Source: Sarcocystis neurona
Lineage: Eukaryota > Apicomplexa > Conoidasida > Eucoccidiorida > Sarcocystidae
Length of the DNA stretch: 64,000 nucleotides
Assembly (NCBI GenBank): GCA_000727475.1
Contig: KL647308.1
Location: 682,001-746,000 of the forward strand
Direction of reading: 5' to 3'
A program made the position numbers and the translations under genes. This document shows, piece by piece, positions 1-14,600 of this stretch. The notes under the pieces were generated by a model. That model searched no databases and had not been told where the DNA came from. It saw only the letters and a program-made list of their open reading frames with translations. Numbering within the stretch: the first letter of the stretch is position 1; the number at the start of each line of letters is the position of its first letter.

Positions 1-130
1 GTGCGAAGTGAAGTACCTGGAGATGCAGAAGTTGCCGATCCCCGAAGGCGCCGCAGAGGTGTACGACAAAGTCCATCTTTACAGAAGGCAGACGGACAAC
101 CTCACCCAAGTCGTCAACATGTACAACCAG
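1..130 (+). CDS. Dynein heavy chain exon 1 of window (tail, end of DHC_N1)
   Basis: Residues 1-43, phase 0 at the 3' end, donor GTAAGA. It begins mid-exon: base 1 is the last base of a codon. The peptide has the conserved tail motif EVKYL followed by [20 protein letters not shown] and NMYNQ. This corresponds to the REVKYL...IP...Y-L-YN signature near the C-terminal part of DHC_N1, where heavy chains pair with each other and bind intermediate chains. The upstream part of the tail is outside the window. Confidence 0.88.
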
Positions 131-248
131 GTAAGACGTATAAGGTGGCCGGATCCGCTTTTTGTGCGTTTCTCGGTTTCGTGTATGCCTACGTTTGCCC
201 ACGCAAACAAGTGTAGAAGGATACATGCACACACACATGTAAGCATAC

Positions 249-280
<32 letters not shown>

Positions 281-2610
281 GTATATTCGCGCACGCGTGG
301 AGATGTATATATACGCAAACGTATACGTACTTATACGTGAGAACTCATACCTCTGTTTCTGCACACGTTGGCTTGTATCACCAGTCGCTGTTTAGAATCG
401 CTCACTCTGTGAAACACTGTAAAGCCGACCAGGTCTCATGTATCCAGACTGCTGTAGACAAGGGCTGCAGGCGATCGCTGGGGTATTAGTGCCCAAGTTT
501 GACAGATACTGCGCTTGCCTTCGGAAAGGTGTTACAAACTACGTCTCTGCATTGGGCACGACAAGCAGACGTGTGGCGACAACGCCCTGCAGCAGCACAC
601 AAGCTGTAGCGGTCAGAATGATTAGGCGCAGACAGAAGAACATCTAGGTGCTTGAAGGACGCCCGCTGCTGTTTGTTGTACCGCGAATAATATCGTACCA
701 ACGGTCGAGAAGTAGGCGACCGACCAGGCTCATGGGATATGATACAGAGTCTCGTACGTAATCACACAGACATGCACAGATTTATATGTATTTGTTCATA
801 CCAGCTTCGTGGGTAAAGACGAAGTTGTGTCAGGTCTGTGCTGCTTTGTACAGTGTAAGTAGACTAGCGACGGATATGTGAACGCAGAGAGAGACGTGTC
901 CACTTGCTGTAGGTTTGTCTACAATCCACGGGTCTTCCGCTTCTTCTGACGTTCACTTCACCACTCGTTTTGCGTCTAAGGACACGCATGGCCAGAGGCT
1001 GCTCCATGATCCCCGCGGCAGGAACACTCCTGCACCGGAAGGAGCGCCAGACAGCCGGCTCTCTCCTGCAATTAGTCTAGCCCCACGGCAATGTTCTGCT
1101 GACTAAAGCAGATATACACCCGTGTATTTCTCGCATCCATTGTCTCTCTGAACGCCTGGGTATATGTACACCGGTCTCTATATATTTGTACGTCTGTGTG
1201 GTAGTGGACACGGGAACGACGGGCGCCGCGAAAGAATGCTGCAGGAGAGAGCGTCAGCTCTCGTTAAGACTCGTTTTATTTGTGTTCCCGCATTTCGTCT
1301 TACCTCTTTCGGCCCTCAGGCATGCGATCTCGTGCAAGCAGACAGTCCAGAACTGTAGAAGAGCAGCAACACCGGCAGCAGCAGGAGTGTCAGCACCAGC
1401 GCATCAGTCGCAGAAGCGCCAGCATCACGGGGCTCTGTGGCAGCATAGTTGCGGCTGCCCCAGCACACAAATGGGTCTGGGAAAAGTGTGCGTGTATATA
1501 CTACGTGACTGACATTGCAGCCAGTCTCTCGCTGCTTCGACCAGCGCCAGCAGGCACGGCAGCATGCACCTTATGGCCTGGTCTCCTACATTGCGTCTGG
1601 TTTTGGCTGCTGCAGATCCTGACGGAAATGCTGCCCCATCAGCGACCCCTTTTGCGAGATCGAATCGAAAAAATCAATTCCATTTTAGCGCCTGGCCTCG
1701 CGGAGTTGAAGTGGAGGGACTCAGAGGCCGTTGACACGTTTATTACCCAAGCGAAGAGCGTCGTAACAGAGGTGTACTGCATATGCGACACCATGAAGAC
1801 AAACCTGCAAAAAGCTATAGGTTCGAGCCGTTCTTTAACAGCCTTTTCAAGACGTGTGCACTTTCGGCAAGCCTCAATGCCTTCTCTTTCTACGCCGAAG
1901 CACTTCCGCCTTCGCAACTACAGCTCCGTGCCTCTCTCTCTATATGTACATATATCTGTGTGTGTGTACATCTATATTTGTACAAGTACCCACACAAGTA
2001 TGCAAGCATGCAGTGTTCTTTCGATCGTTTACGAAGGAAATTTGGTGGGGACATTCTTTAGAAGTTTCAAAAATGCTGCGTGGACCAGCGCTCCTCGCCC
2101 GCCACGCGGGCCAAAGATCAAGTCTCGATAAATCTTACTCCCTCTCTTCTCGTGTAGACAATTTTTTCCCATCACCTCTTGCAACACCTGCATGGAGGAG
2201 ATCCCAAAGACACAAGAAATAGGGGAAGAGTTGTAGGTTCTGGCTGCGAGTCGAACAAACCCTTCCGGTCCTCAAGACGTCCCTTTGCAAGACTGGATTC
2301 TCTTCTTTATTTGACGTCTACTTCTACCAAATGGGTCGCTTTCTCCTCCGGCGCATAGACAATATACACATATATGCAAGCGTACAACATATACACATGT
2401 ATATACGTGTATACGAATTCCGAGGTTGCGGTGCTGTAAAAAGGTTTCTTGCGCATCCGACGCTCGAAGCCTACGCTTCGGCTTCCTCGAGTCTCTCCTC
2501 TAGGCACTGCGTTCTGGAAGAATTTCTAGCAGGGGCCACCCACGTGCACACGCATGAATCTCATGCTTTCCTATCCTCACCTACATACACGTGCACACAT
2601 TTGCATATAC

Positions 2611-2649
<39 letters not shown>

Positions 2650-5600
2650 CATGTGTGCGACCTTAGACTTGTGCGGATGCAAACACGCATGTTTACATCA
2701 TTGAAGTAGATGCCTGAGGCTCAACAGACGCCCTCTGCAAGTGTGACGGTACAGCTAGAATCGCCTTGAAAACTCGTAGCACGTTTGTTTCCTTTTTCCT
2801 TGTCCCTCTTATCTCTCTAGAATTTCGCACTTGTCACCAAAAACACGTACGTACACGCATATGTATATTATACGTATACGTGCGTATCAAGCCACACACA
2901 CGAAAATGAGCGCTCTTAGACACTCCCGTAGAGCCTCGGCCGCAGAAGTTCGTTTCGTACGCCTCCCACGACAACACACTTGCAGACGGCTGGATGTCAT
3001 TTCACCTTCCCTATCGTGTGACCCCTTAATTCGTCGCCAGCCGCAACGGATGTACCCGCACACATATGTAGATATGCACATATAACTCCCACAAGCGTCC
3101 AGACCCCACAAACATATGCGCACATACATATACATATATATATGTATTAGTGAGACACACCTATACCGCACGTCTGCATGCACATGCAACGAACTTTAAG
3201 GTTGAAAGTTGCTGGCTCGTCTAACTTTTATTGCGCGGCCGCTGTAGACGCAGCCACAGTAGAGGGAAAGGCTCGTTCGCGGCATTTCGTAAAGTGGAGT
3301 TTTTTTTTCGTGGATCGGCGCAAGTAGAACAGCAGCTATTTGCGTCTTAAAGTTCACTTTCAAACCGGAAACTCTTCTGCTCTTCTGTTGTATTTCGTCG
3401 GAGCCGACCAAGTGACAAGGAATAACATATACGTGCATCACTATACGTTGCCGATATTTAGCTCTACGTATTTTACGTCTACACCCACGTATGTACACGT
3501 GTGTATGTCCTCGGTGTGTCCGGTCGTACTCATGTATATGCATACATGGATAACATATATGTGTGTGCACGTGGGAGAGGACCAGTTCTTCATTAGGTAT
3601 AACACTTTCTTCCTTTGCTCGAATACTGTCCCGCTGGCATGCATAGCGTCCTTTTTCTGCTCTCTGTTGCGACCCCGCGTCATCAACCGCTTCACAACAG
3701 TAGCAGACTGCACAGCCTTCATACACCTCTGAAGTCTATTTTCAACATCCGTTTCCGCCGCTGCACGCCGCATCCCTACGTACACTGATATAAACAAGGG
3801 TACATATATGTATACATATGTATATGTGTATATGTGCTTATGTGGTGTCCCGTTATCTATGCATAGATGCAGGGCTTGACCAAGTGCCTGGAAGGAAACA
3901 ACGGGTGCGGTGACGTTTTTGTTGACGTTTTTTGTGCTGCAATGGATGCAGCTGTGCTTGGCACGTGGGCCGAGAAGCCTCTGTTTGAGAGGAAGCCGAA
4001 GCCCGTCTCGCCCGACGATCTCGACCAAATGCATAAGGCAAGTATTTCTCTCCGGCATCACGTGATGGCGGAGGAAGGCAAGGAGCTGCAGAAGATTCTC
4101 AGAGATTCGGCAGACGCCCTGAAGACCAGCAAAGGTAGGGGGAGACAAAGAGAATAACCAGTGAACTGGACGAGAAAAAGAGCGAGGAGGAACAGAGAAG
4201 ACCGGCAGCAGGAGAGACAATGAAATGGCAGGGAAGCACGGGACGAGAAAGACACACGAACAGCAGCAACATCGCAGCAGCACAAGCGACGAAAAGGAGA
4301 AGACAAGTAGACGGCAACAGATAGCGAGCTGCGGGAGAGTAGAGGAGGGGGCGACAGCAGCAGCATTAGCAACGGCACAAAGAAGAAGCGACGGCGAGAA
4401 AGATGCAGAGTCAGGTGAAATGACGTGTTTGTTAGATGTGGCTGGGAAGCCAACGGGGCAAGCAGCAGCAGTAGCTGCAGACAGAGTAAGAGGGACCGAA
4501 TCAACAGCTAAGACCCATCTGGTGAACGTGGAACTGCTGAAGAGGACGTGAGCCTTACCAGATTTAGGTGCGTTTGTTTGCTGCTCTGGGGAGAGCATCA
4601 GCAGGAGCGGAGAAGAAAACGGGAAGAAAGAATGGAGCAGCAGAGGTTAAATGAAGATGTTCAGGAGAGCCGCAGCAGGAGGCGCAGCGATGACACCAAA
4701 ACTGTTGACGCAGTACCTGCAGCGTGATCGACAGCAGTCGCAGTAAAGACAGAGACAGCACGCTGAATCACGTCAGCAGGTCTTACGGGAACACCAGAAG
4801 ACAAACAGGAAGAGAAGAGGAACAGCAAGACACCAGCAGCCACTGCTGCCATTGTTCACGCCCCGTATCCCTTCGTTACGCCGTACACCTGCAGAGTCAC
4901 TGTCAGCTGCCACAGGAGAGCAGGAGGACAACATTCGAAACGTCCAGTTCCTAAGACAGGGAGATAGTGTGGCCGCCTGCTCTAACCAGCAAGGGAAAAA
5001 GGGAACTTTCTGCTTATCGAGGAGGACTCGTTTCCTCTTCTTTCTTAAAGGGAGGATTTACCGAGTTTGTCGAGGGAACTTGTCCTCTTTTGGCTTTCCT
5101 TCTCCCCAAGCGTCCTTTGGTCTTCCGCTGCTTTTTCGTCTGCATCGCTCACAGGCACGCCCCAGTGGCGTTTGCATGTGGATTTCGTCAACGCACTGGT
5201 GATCCAGGGCTTCGTGGGTATCATCGTCATTTACCTTCGTCACCTCTGCAAGTTGCTCGAAGCAGGTAAACTGCTGTCTTCTACTTCGCTGTCGCACACA
5301 GGGATTCTCTTTCCCACCTCGAAGGCGAGAATATTCAAAACACTTTTTTTGCTGTCGCTTTGGTGACGCAGGTGGCTTCCTCCCTGCTTTGTACAAACAT
5401 ATGTGACAGTCCGCGGCCTGCACAAGTGCGTCTGCGTAGCGGCATCTGCATCGCGGTTTGTGTGGCAACGTCCACACAGACACGCACACACACACGTGCA
5501 GAAATATGAAGAGTGTGCGCAGGTAGACCCCTTCTGTTCGCTCTTGAGTGCCGACGTCTATACGCCAGTATTTACCCACGTATCTGTGCGAAAAATTCTC

Positions 5601-8600
5601 TCTCTCTACGAGTATATACACATGCAGAGAGAGACGCGTGGGCACATATATAAACAAAGATTCCTAGGCCTTTTTATTCAGACAAATATATACATGTACG
5701 CAGGAGTATTTGCACGTGCAGAGCAGCGGATTTATAGACCTTTCCATCTCGACATATATATGTGTATCACTGTACACGTATCTGAACTTGTTGAGCTGAA
5801 ACTCCGCAGGCCTTTGCGATCATGCGCATATGTGTATACGTATGTAGGCGTATTTGGACATGTTCAGCTGAAGCTCCGTAGGCCTTCCCGACAAGACATT
5901 CAGATGTATATATATGTATATAACTGAATGCGAAGGAGACTGGTTGTCTAAGTTCCTTTGGCAAAAGCCAGTTGCGCACGCAGTGCAGGCTTCCGGCTTT
6001 GCGCCACCAGTATGCACTGACACGCGCCTACCGTGGAAATGTTTTTTCTGCAGAAGAAATGTAGGGACGTCTACACACTTCTGCTTATGCTACATATGTT
6101 AGTATGTCCGTTACACAGGCAGCGGTAAACAGATAACGACGCCGGTGCTCGTGCGAAAACCTGCTGTGCAACATGCTAATTTTCCCCGAAAGCACGCAGT
6201 CACGCACTCCTATGCAAATGCGGCTACGCTGATATGCTCCGTCGTCGCCTTTCTGCGGGGGCAAGAAGGCCAAGTCTGCACCACGGCCACGAGACGCTGC
6301 GCTCCTCCTGTTCCTACGTCTGCTCGAGAGGAAAACATGAGGGTGTACATGGCCACAGTTATGTAGACTGTAGGGCCTCACTGAAGTCTGTGAGCACGGA
6401 GGTGAATATAGACAGATAGTAAAAGTATCGGTATACTATAGGCAAGCACACACGTACACCTGTAACGACATCGCCTTCTAAATCTAACCTTCTACATCCA
6501 CTCTCTAGCTGCGAGTGTATAATTGTGTGCACGCGGCTGTTTGCTTCTCCGCGACTTGGTTGCTGGTGTCCGCCGTGATGTCTGTGGGGCGCAAGTCACT
6601 TTTTAAAAGGACTGAAGTACAGCAGTTTCTGCATCCCTGTTGCGTATCTGTGTCTGTGTCTCCGCGGAGTACATGGGAGGCGGTGCTGCTTTGCGGCGCT
6701 AGCTTTGCTGTTAAGGCCGAGTGATGACTGCTTTCTCGGCGAGGTTTACATGCAGTCAGTCGAAGACGGAAGAGGAAAGAGGTGTCCGGCAGCAGACCTG
6801 AGGACTTCAGCGCAGAATCCTTCTCGAGCTTCCTTCCCAATATCTGTATGCATGCACATGTTTTGTCTTTACGCGACGTATACACAGACAGGCCCGCATG
6901 CGTAATTACACGTAAAAAAAGGCGTGTCGGTCTTGCTTTCTGGCTGTCCGTATACGTCCATATACGTCTACGTATGCCTGCATGTGTGGGTATAAATATA
7001 TACACTTTTGTCCATATATATGTATATATATAAGCAGTCTTAAGTACTGTCTCTGCTGGCGGTTGTGTGCTCTTCTGCAGCGATGCAGCCGAAGCCCGAC
7101 GTGCAGCCCCTGTTTGAAGTGAAGCTGGAGCTCATCGACAACTCGATTGGTCTGGTTCCTTCGTTCGGCCATGATAAAAAGTAATGTCTCTCTGAACAAA
7201 ATCTTTCTCCAGTCGTGTACATATATATGTTTACGTGTGCGTGTTATAAACCCAGTCTCTACTGCCGGCGTACTACGAACGTCTGTACAGACTTTCGTCG
7301 ATTATACGTAGAGACAGGTGCAAATATTTTCACCTGTATGTGTGTGCATATACTGGTACTAGCAATAGCAGTTACAGCACAGCTACCCTACTACTACTCT
7401 CACTGTCAGTAGTCCTGGTGGTAGCGAGTGTCGAGCACTGCAGCAAGGGCACCTCTACCACCAGCGTTGATAGTTACTGCAGTGAGACAGCAGGCGTCAA
7501 AGTGCGCCAGTTCAAGTCCCAGGGCCGTGTCGCAGGACAGCTGTTTCGGGACTGCAACCCTCCCCTTTTGGCAGCAGCGTGGCAGGGCGCCTCCTGGTTT
7601 CTTGCCTAAGAGGGGACGCTAGAGAATAAAGAACGTGGGAGCACTGCAGCAATACTTTCGTTGATGTCGCGCGTCACTCTATGGAGTAGGGGCCTACCAC
7701 ACGAGGGAGCGCGTCTGTACGCCCCGAGAGCCCACACACACGTACGGCGAGGCCAAGGCGCGAAGCCGTACTGCGAGCTCCGGCCTCTGAGCTTTTCTGA
7801 TCTCCAGAGTACGACGTTGGTGGTTCGCTCGAAGAATGAACACCTGGAAGGAGTGCCGGCTGCCCGTTGTGCGTGTGGCTCGACTTTCGCGTCGATGCGA
7901 GTGCAATATTTATTGATGATATAGAGAGCCAGTCACGTGAAGGATGTCAGGCTAGTCCCCCACTACCTAGTAGGTACGCGTAAAGCAGACAAGTTCGGGT
8001 GCCCGCCCGCCCCTGCAACCATACACACGTACGTATGCGGTAGTGCACAGCTCATTACTCGGCTAACTTTGGAGAGGTTTTTTTCTTTTCTAATACCTCA
8101 CATAGAGAGGTGTACGAAAAGAAGCATTATATCGCTAAAGCACCTACGGTGGTTCCACCTCATGCTGGCCGAAAGACGCGCGGGTTAGGACCTTCCTGCG
8201 AGAGCGCTATAAGGAGCAAACACTACTTCCCGTCGTACGCAGAAAACTGCTGCACGAGGAGGGACTTCGCAGACTCGTCGACCATATTATACTCTCTTGC
8301 GTGTTCCAGTGGAAATGAAAGCGCCCATATGCGTCTGCAGTGTTGGTCCGTGTCTCTTGCGACAAGGAACGGAGTATAACACACGCCTTCGCAGACACCC
8401 TGTGTGCTAGACGTAGGTGTGCAACGCCGCCAGTAGGTGCTGTTGTACGCACAGAGGATGGAAAGTGGAAGCACGGGGCGACTGCACGAAATCGTTGCAG
8501 AAACGTATATACGTAGGTGCGTACAACGCTCTGTTCTGCGTAGCAGACGCGGCCGTCAGCGCGAAGGAGAAGACAGTGCAACACATCTGCAACTCTCTTT

Positions 8601-11600
8601 GCAGCATGTATAATGACTGACTTTGAAAAGGAAAAGTGGCACAAGGCCACACGGGTACCCGGGTGTGTGCACATACGTGTGGAATCGTGAAGCTGTGTAG
8701 TGTACAGCTTCGAAGGTACACACGCAACGTGAAGGCACTAGCTAAAAATGCACTGCTCGACAAACGTCTACGCAGACTGCAAACCTTGATATGCCTCTGA
8801 ACTCCGGGACGCGACCTGTGTGTGAAGCGCTGTAGAGTGGACTAACCCGTAGTCTCGGTAGAGAGACTTTTCACCCCCAGCTGGTCCGCCACAGCTGAGA
8901 AGGTGACTACACTGCGAGCCTGAGAAGGACACCGCGGGGGGACAGAGGCTGTCGTAAATAAAGAGGAGAGTGCTTCTCCGCGCATGTCCGCAGATGGACC
9001 CAGTTTCCTGTGTAGACCGGTAGACGTGAACAGCAACTAGGGAGACGGAGTAAGCATGCGGTTCACGCGTGGCCACAGATACACGGGATCCTGCCTGTGC
9101 TCAAAAGTATGCGTGTGCGTACACGAACACGTCTTTACAAAGGCACGCCTGTGGGTCGTGGACCTCTTGAAACATTCACTTCTGAAAACTTCATGGCTTC
9201 GACAAACACAAAGAAATTCTCCAGCTGCATGTAGCCGTTGTTTTGCTCGTTTAGCTGCTCCTCTAATAGTGGGAGCCTTGACGTGTCAGGCTTCACACAT
9301 ATATGTATATATATGTGTATATCCAAATCTTTACATGTATAAACGTGTACACCTGTGGGTGTACATATATATAGGTGTATACGTATATGTCTATGTATAC
9401 ATTGGTATGTACATATATGTAGCCACAGGGCTGCTGAGCCAGCATACTACGGGTGTACATCCACACAACTGCGCTCTCATGGGTGACGACTCACAACCCT
9501 CGTGTTATACCTGCGCTGAGCCGTCTCTGCATACACGTACTTGTCCAGGTGTTAACCCCATGCATACGTTGTCTGATGTTTTTTTTCCGTCCCCTTCCTT
9601 CGTGTCCCTCTCTCCCTGAGTCTACCCGCATGAATATCTACCCTTTTTTCCCCCTATCTGGCTCTGTTTACCCATGTGTGTATACGTACAGAGATATACA
9701 TGTATATAGACGTGCGTGTGTATTCTCTCTCTCACCCTGTGCGTCCATGCTCCTGGGCATCTCCGCACAAGCGCTTCCTTTTTAGTTGAGAATAGGTCAG
9801 AGCGCACCGGTGTTTTTTTGTACAGCAACCCCGGTATTCGCGATCTGTTTGACCAGTGGGTGGGGGAAGCGCTGAAGTGCGCGACGACGATGACAAGGCT
9901 TGACACTAACATGGGAGATTATCTCAATGAAGTAAAGGAAAATTTTGTCGTAATGGTGAGCCAGCTCGAAAGCAGCCATGCTGCTGCTGCGGTGGCATTT
10001 GCCGCTGCTGACGCTGCTGCGACACTGGCTGCTGCTCATGTGGCTCGCGAGCTGCTTCTGCTGGTGCTGCTGTGGCTCCTGTTGCTGTCACAGGGGCGCG
10101 TCCTGCTTCAGCAGCGCAGTTGAGGCTGTCCTTTATGTACACGCCGCTGTTACCGCTGCTGCTCCTGCAGAGAGATAGGTGCTTTTTACCTTTGACAGTC
10201 TTCAGCCACCACGCCGGCGACACTGCGTGCTCGTCACCTGCCACAACAGCTGCTTTCGTGTACCGTCCTGATTCACTCCCCTGATTTGGCCCCCCAGATA
10301 CACACCTGCACAGTCTAAAGGGAAATATATATGTGTACGCATATATATATATATGAAATACAAAGGGTGTACACGTGTATGCTTGCAGACCTGTATATGA
10401 GTTAACAAACACGCAGGGCACTTATATACGTGTGCATACTCATACATACACACGTACACATAAGTATACATATAGACGTACAAATGTGTATTTTCGTAAA
10501 CATAAGACAGAGAATCTTCCTGCGGAAACATATAAATCCTGTCTTCTCGATAGTGGTTGGGGTACACATATGTATGTGTATACGTTGATACGTAGAGATG
10601 TGTAAGTATCCTTTTTCGTCTCTGTGCTCGCCGTACCGAACCATTTCTGCAGGTGCTTCTCCGCTGGCCTGGTGTTGCTTTCCCGCATTTCCTTCCGCCT
10701 GCGTTTTTTTTCTTTTCTCCAGGGAGTGAGGGCGCGGCTGTCAGCCCTGCTAGACAAGACAGGCAAGGAAGTGGACAGCTACCTTCTCTCATTCGGTGAA
10801 TACTCGTTTCTGTGGAAGCGAGACATTAGTGAAGCGCTAGAGGATTTTCTCTGCGAGGACTCGAAAGAACTCGTTGAGAACTGGAGCGAAGGAGAAAACG
10901 AGTCCTTCACCCAAATCATGGAGGTGATCGGAGTTGACTTGGGGAGACCGGTAGGTGCATCTCGACCATCAGTTGGAGAAGCACCGTAGCCGCTGCAGCA
11001 GCAAAGCGAACAACAGGGAAGAACTAGCAGCAGCAGCAGCACCTGAACGATCGCCGGCAGCTGCAGCGGCAGGAGCGAAAGCAGCAGTGGCGCCAGTCAC
11101 CCAATCTGAGAAGTCGTCACTGGCACGAACAGACGAAAACACGAGACAGCAGGAAATTGCAGGCTGGTGCGGCCAGAAAAAAGTATTGTATAGCAGGACA
11201 AGCTCTGGTGGAAGCCCACTGATGCACCGCACCGCACGAGCGATGAAAAAAAAACGCACTTACAAGCAACAGAGCAGCCACGTTCACGCAAGTGTATGTA
11301 CAAGGGAGGGCCAGTCAGTAAACGCAGACACGCTGCGGCACGTTGACGAGCACACACATAGAGCTGCACCACTGCATAAATTTATCGGCGGGATACCTGT
11401 AAGCGCCATCCAATCTACACTTGTACATAGGTGGGGAATGGTACGGCGATGCCTGTGTTCGAGAATTCACTGACGATATATATATATATATGTACGCGTG
11501 TGTGTGTACACAGAGACGCGGATACCTACGGTGGAAACTATCTCGCTTACTGCAGACAAAGGCGTAATTCATTCTGTTCACGCGTACACGCAGAGATATA

Positions 11601-14600
11601 CAGCTGCATATATATGTATGTGTTTATAGGTGTTTGTACATAACTGCCAAGAGGGTAGGGAGACGCACAAGATCTCTGCGTCTACGAGTGCACTTGATCT
11701 TTCCAGGAGGCCGTGTTCGTAAAGAATATGGAAGGGTCGTACACTTAGTCACGCAGTTCCCATTCGATTCGTGCGTCCGAAATGACTGCGTCTTTTATAT
11801 CAAGTCTTTCCAGCAGCAGAAGCATGTGACAGTGGAAGGCTTGACAGGCCGCGGCCCGCGCGCGTACATCTTCGAGGCTCTGTGGCAGGTGCTGTCTCTC
11901 TCTGTTCGACCTCGTGCTTCTTTGGAAGTTCCTGTCTCGCTAGGCTGCCTTGTCGCGATTGTTCGTAGCGGACGTCTACGCGTGCCTCCCCCAGAGATCT
12001 GCGGCTGCTTCTTCTTCGCTGCCCTTCCAGGGTTCTGATCCGTTTTCCCCGTGTAGTTGGCCGCGTCACGCTTTTGACATTTCTTCTTCTCCCCCTTTGC
12101 GCCCGTGGGTTTTCAGCCGCTGGGTGTGCTGTCTCTGCTAGATCCTCGCTTGGTATCCCTCCGTAGCAGTGAGGCTTCTACCTCCTGCGGCAGTCGAATA
12201 CTGCTCTCGCGAAGTTTCTCGTCGGCTGCGATGTTGTCTTCACACAAAAGGATGTAAAATAGAAACTTATGTGGAGGCGGATGCTGACTGCTTCTCTACG
12301 TGTTTTTGCCCTCGAGTTCTCTCTTCTAGATGTATAATTAGATGCACACAATTTCCGTACGCCTTCACCTGCACATACACCTATGACGGACATGCAGGTG
12401 CAATTGTGTACAGAGATATATACAGAATTGCAGACCTACATACATACACACATACATACATGCATGCATACATACATACGTGTATTCGTACATCCATCCA
12501 TACGTCCACCCGTACATCCCCATATATATGTGTATGCCTTCTTAGCCGTCCTTCACCTCTTCGTGGTGTTTTGCCATTTCCCCGCCGTCCCTTCCTCTGG
12601 AAGTTTTCTCCTTCTTGCTCTCCCGTTTTCGATTCTGTCCTTCCAAGCTCTCTCCACTCCTACACCCGAGCTTCCCGCAACCTGCGGTTCTACCCTGTCC
12701 TCACTCTTGGTTTCCCCTGCTCCCTTCCCGTCCCCTTTCCCTCCTGTTGTGGCGCTCTCTGCGTTCGTCCACGTCGGATTTGTCTCTAGACGCTTTTGGT
12801 TGGTGTTGTTGCCTCCGTGCGCCTCACTCTGCAGATTCCGCCGCTGTCTCGCTTTGACGAGGAAATTTCGTATTTTCACAAAGTGCGGCAGGAGATCTCG
12901 AACTTCAAAACTCCCGTGGATATCTGCTGGATACGCGTGAACGCCCAGCCGGCAAAGATCCAACTGAACCAGCTCGCTGCGAAGTGGGCCAACCAGTATA
13001 TTCATTTTCTCCACGACTTCTGCGCGGCGCGCATCGACGCCGTCACCGGCTTCATCAATAAAATGCTCGAGTGTCTCAGCGAAGACATTCCTACTGAAGA
13101 AGACGAAAACCAAGAGAGCCTTTACAACGTCATGACGTACATTCGAGATGTCAAAATTGCAATCGAAGCCATCAAAACTCTTTTCATTCCAATACGGGAC
13201 CAGGTATGTACGGGAAGAAGTCCCAGAACAGGAGCGCGGGGTAATAGGAAGGGAAGGGGCCCCAGAACCAATCACTGAAGCCGCCTGTTTATAAAAGATC
13301 TACTGAGCAGCATAGGAGAGAGAGGAGAAAATGCGTCAGGCCTTTCTGCAGTCCTGCGACGCAAGACTCCTTTCTGGCGGCCACCAGAGAGGTGAAGGTT
13401 CAGCAGCCCACTATAGGAACAGATGGCGCTTTACGAGTTAGAACAGAAGAACGAGTAGGTTGTTGAAGAGATAGCAGACGCGGCCAAGTAGAAAGCTCGA
13501 GAAAATAGAAGGACAGGATAGCCCTTGTAACCTCAGGAGGAGACCAGCAGCAACCGGAAAGCTCTACACTAATTGCGCAAGCAAGAGGAGGTCAGGCGCT
13601 GAATGCCTGCACCTGCTGTCTCTATCAGATGGACAGCAGCGAGAGCAGGGGCAAAGAGGGTCGGTGGAAAGAGAAGGAGAAGTTGTGCTGACAGAACAGG
13701 AGGACGAGTCTTATCACAGTCATAAAGGCAGCCCCCCAATTTACTGATACCGGCGTTATAAAAAAAGAAACCAGCAACAGCAACAGGCAAGAGACGGAAG
13801 ACTGCTGAAGCCGTTGCGGGCACGTGCCTTTCAAGCCGCGACCAACCAAGCTGCGAAAGCAAACGAACTGCAGCAGTGAAACAGGGCAGCTCCTGCCTCA
13901 ACTGCCACTGTCCTTTGCAACGTTTACAAAAAGGAAAACAGGCCAGAAACCCTGTGTCACACACAGAGATAGAGAGAGTGGCAGGCAGAAGCAGGAGAGA
14001 GAGAGCCATCCAGAGCTGGAAAGGGCACAAAGTAACATCAGAAAAAAAAAGGCGCACACGAGCAGGGCAGAAGGGCAGTGAGACTGATGAGGATACTGGC
14101 GTTCGGCGTACTGGGTCTTCTTTCGGCCGCGGAAAAGCTGGTGCTGCTGCCTCTGCTGTTTTCATACTGCGACTGTTGCTGGGGCCCCTGACGCGGCTGC
14201 TCTGGATGCTGCTGGCACGCTGGTCGCTTCAGCGGCCTTTGCTGATGCCACGGCTGCTCCTACTGCTTCGAGAGATGCCGCAACAGTAGCAGAACACTGG
14301 AAAGTGCTGCTGCCTCTTCTGCTCCGAGCTGCCATCCCTCCGGTTGTCCCGATTGCGCTGACGACCGCTTTCAGTTCTGCAGCGGCTCTGGGTGGTCGAC
14401 GCGTGCCGGCTGGAAATGTCCTGCCACTCCTGTGTGGAGTGCTGCTAGTGCTGCTTCGCTGCCCGCGGTTGCCGCTGCAGAGCCCGTCGCGCTGTCTTGG
14501 GAGCTACTCGCTGCGATTCCTTTAAACACTGCAGTTTGTGGGAATTCAGCCTGCGTGCCTCTGCGCACGACACACCAAGCACACGGTGTGCCCGAGTTTT

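Noticed and set aside
3441..4598. Long antisense open frame (about 385 codons), the longest minus-strand frame in the window
   Set aside because: It reads backwards through exon 3, TA microsatellites and the purine-rich start of intron 3. Its Ser/Leu/Cys-rich text is what reversed polypurine DNA gives. No recognisable domain.
5634..5925. CRISPR-like array (regular 72-bp units)
   Set aside because: Units are adjacent, imperfect throughout and lack the repeat-unique spacer pattern; the genome is clearly eukaryotic.
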